A DNA stretch of 5,853 nucleotides from positions 1 to 5,853 of the forward strand of contig JAKSUM010000092.1 in the NCBI GenBank assembly GCA_024409025.1. The letters run 5' to 3'. The stretch is from a bacterium. GTDB taxonomy: Bacteria; Vulcanimicrobiota; CADAWZ01. Below are positions 4,795-5,853 of this stretch, piece by piece. Below the pieces are notes generated by a model. It saw only the letters and a list, made by a program, of their open reading frames with translations. It searched no databases and was not told the DNA's origin. The number at the start of each line of letters is the position of its first letter. Positions within the stretch are counted from its first letter, which is position 1. A program made the translations under genes and the position numbers.

Positions 4795-5853
4795 TCAGCT
4801 CCGGGCTTTAGGGATGAACTTCAGCCCTTCAGATGATTTAAACATAACCGTACCTTCAGGACGCTCATGCTCTCCCGAAGAAAGCAGCGAACGGACATCA
4901 TCAGCTCCAAGCATAAAGCCGTATTTTTTCAGAAAAGCTCCCTTTGCGAATGAGAATCTGCATCCTCTCTGCCATGATGAGCAGAAAAATGACTTGGAAT
5001 TCTCAAGAATATCTCCGCGTCCGCAGGCAGGACATGCTCCCAATGCAGACTTATTATGCTCATGCGAGCCGAAATCGGCCTTCTTTCCGGCTTTTTCAGC
5101 CTCCTTAACAAGAAAGCGGACATATCTTCTTATGCTCTCCATAAACCTTCCTGAATCCATTGTCCCCTTATATATCGACGAAAGGGCTTTTTCCCATTTT
5201 CCCGTGGTTTCAGGAGACCTCATTTCCTGAGGCACTATTTCAATAAGCTTTATTCCCTTCTCAGTAGGCACAAGCGATTTTCCGCTTCTCTTCATATATC
5301 CGACGGAAATAAGCCTCTCTATTATTCCAGCCCTTGTCGCAGGAGTCCCAAGTCCCCCTTCCTTCAGTTGTTCCCTGAGAGCTTCATCATCAACAAATCT
5401 GCCGGCATGCTCCATCGCTGACAAAAGCGAGGCCTCAGTATACAGATCCGGAGGCTTTGTCTTTTTTGCAACGGTCCTGGCATCCATTATATTAAGGCAG
5501 TCCCCCACGGAAAGAGGAGGAAGAGCCTGCTCCTCTTCGTCTTTTTTCTTCTGCTTTTTTGCAGAGGATATCTTCAAATCATCATAAATTTCCGTCCATC
5601 CGGCCTGCCTTACAGTTTTGCCTTTTGACAGGAACCTTTCCCCTTCGCATTCAATAACGGCCCTCGTGAGGGTATATATGTTATAAGGCATAAATACGGA
5701 TACGAAGCGCCGCGCGATAAGATCAAAGACATTCTTTTCATCATCAGTCCACCCGGACGGACTTATGGTGCCATTTACAGGTATTATTGCATGATGATCC
5801 GTGATTTTTGAATTATCTATGATTCTTTTCGATATCTTTATGCCGGCAGGCTC
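4795..5853 (-). CDS. topB: DNA topoisomerase III (type IA), C-terminal part, start beyond right edge
   Basis: The frame is open to the right edge, giving 352 visible residues of a protein that is usually about 650-750. An internal ATG at 5689-5691 is not the start: the 54 residues before it are clearly topoisomerase, including SKITDHHAIIP (DHHAIIP at 5779-5799), a hallmark of the TopB active-site domain. Downstream are the acidic EEEQALPPL linker segment, LYTEASLLSAMEHAGRF, and GGLGTPATRA (5326-5355) of the type IA core. It ends with a zinc-ribbon-like C-terminal repeat, CPAC...FFCSSWQRGC (Cys codons 4960-5034), closing with MFKSSEGLKFIPK. The enzyme relaxes and decatenates DNA by single-strand passage; the TOPRIM domain lies outside the window. 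topA is less likely because of the DHHAIIP context and the single TopB-type C-terminal repeat. It is the upstream gene of the minus-strand run, but with a 73-base gap an operon with the GGDEF gene is uncertain. Confidence 0.9.
   Translation of the reverse strand, partial: EPAGIKISKRIIDNSKITDHHAIIPVNGTISPSGWTDDEKNVFDLIARRFVSVFMPYNIYTLTRAVIECEGERFLSKGKTVRQAGWTEIYDDLKISSAKKQKKKDEEEQALPPLSVGDCLNIMDARTVAKKTKPPDLYTEASLLSAMEHAGRFVDDEALREQLKEGGLGTPATRAGIIERLISVGYMKRSGKSLVPTEKGIKLIEIVPQEMRSPETTGKWEKALSSIYKGTMDSGRFMESIRRYVRFLVKEAEKAGKKADFGSHEHNKSALGACPACGRGDILENSKSFFCSSWQRGCRFSFAKGAFLKKYGFMLGADDVRSLLSSGEHERPEGTVMFKSSEGLKFIPKARS

Noticed and set aside
4787..5230. Plus-strand 147-codon open frame
   Set aside because: It lies wholly antisense to topB, whose protein sequence is clearly conserved; the plus-strand translation shows no recognisable domain.

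Overview
The window comes from a bacterial chromosome or contig of moderate, roughly mid-40s GC (judged by eye). Ile ATA and Arg AGA/AGG codons are frequent in most genes. Two products carry Sec signal peptides and one is a multi-pass membrane protein. A diderm bacterium is plausible, but I cannot assign a phylum from these genes.

Layout, left to right: (1) the 3' end of a plus-strand class III (PLP-dependent) aminotransferase, closed by a strong intrinsic terminator; (2) a second hairpin terminator that ends a convergent minus-strand gene; (3) that minus-strand gene, a 446-residue secreted protein with an unrecognised N-terminal half, a short repetitive helical region and a C-terminal EF-hand-like calcium-binding module; (4) its roughly 180-bp upstream region, holding a candidate promoter, a 5'-UTR hairpin, a 10-bp palindrome and the terminator of the next gene; (5) a minus-strand M23 metallopeptidase with all catalytic residues; (6) five bases upstream of it, a 632-residue membrane protein with six predicted TM helices, a long coiled coil, a GAF domain and a GGDEF domain; (7) the 3' part of a minus-strand DNA topoisomerase III gene running off the right edge.

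The most interesting point is the GGDEF protein. Its signature is QAGQF instead of GG(D/E)EF, and the residues equivalent to the guanine-contacting Asn335 and Asp344 of PleD are Ser and Glu. The inhibitory-site RxxD (REGD) is kept at exactly the canonical spacing. That is the pattern of a c-di-GMP receptor rather than a cyclase, and the TM-GAF-degenerate GGDEF order recalls PelD, although no pel genes are visible here. It is tightly linked to the M23 peptidase, so a plausible inference is a membrane c-di-GMP sensor co-expressed with a periplasmic peptidoglycan hydrolase. The neighbouring secreted calcium-binding protein is a separate transcription unit, and its C-ending codon bias suggests high expression.
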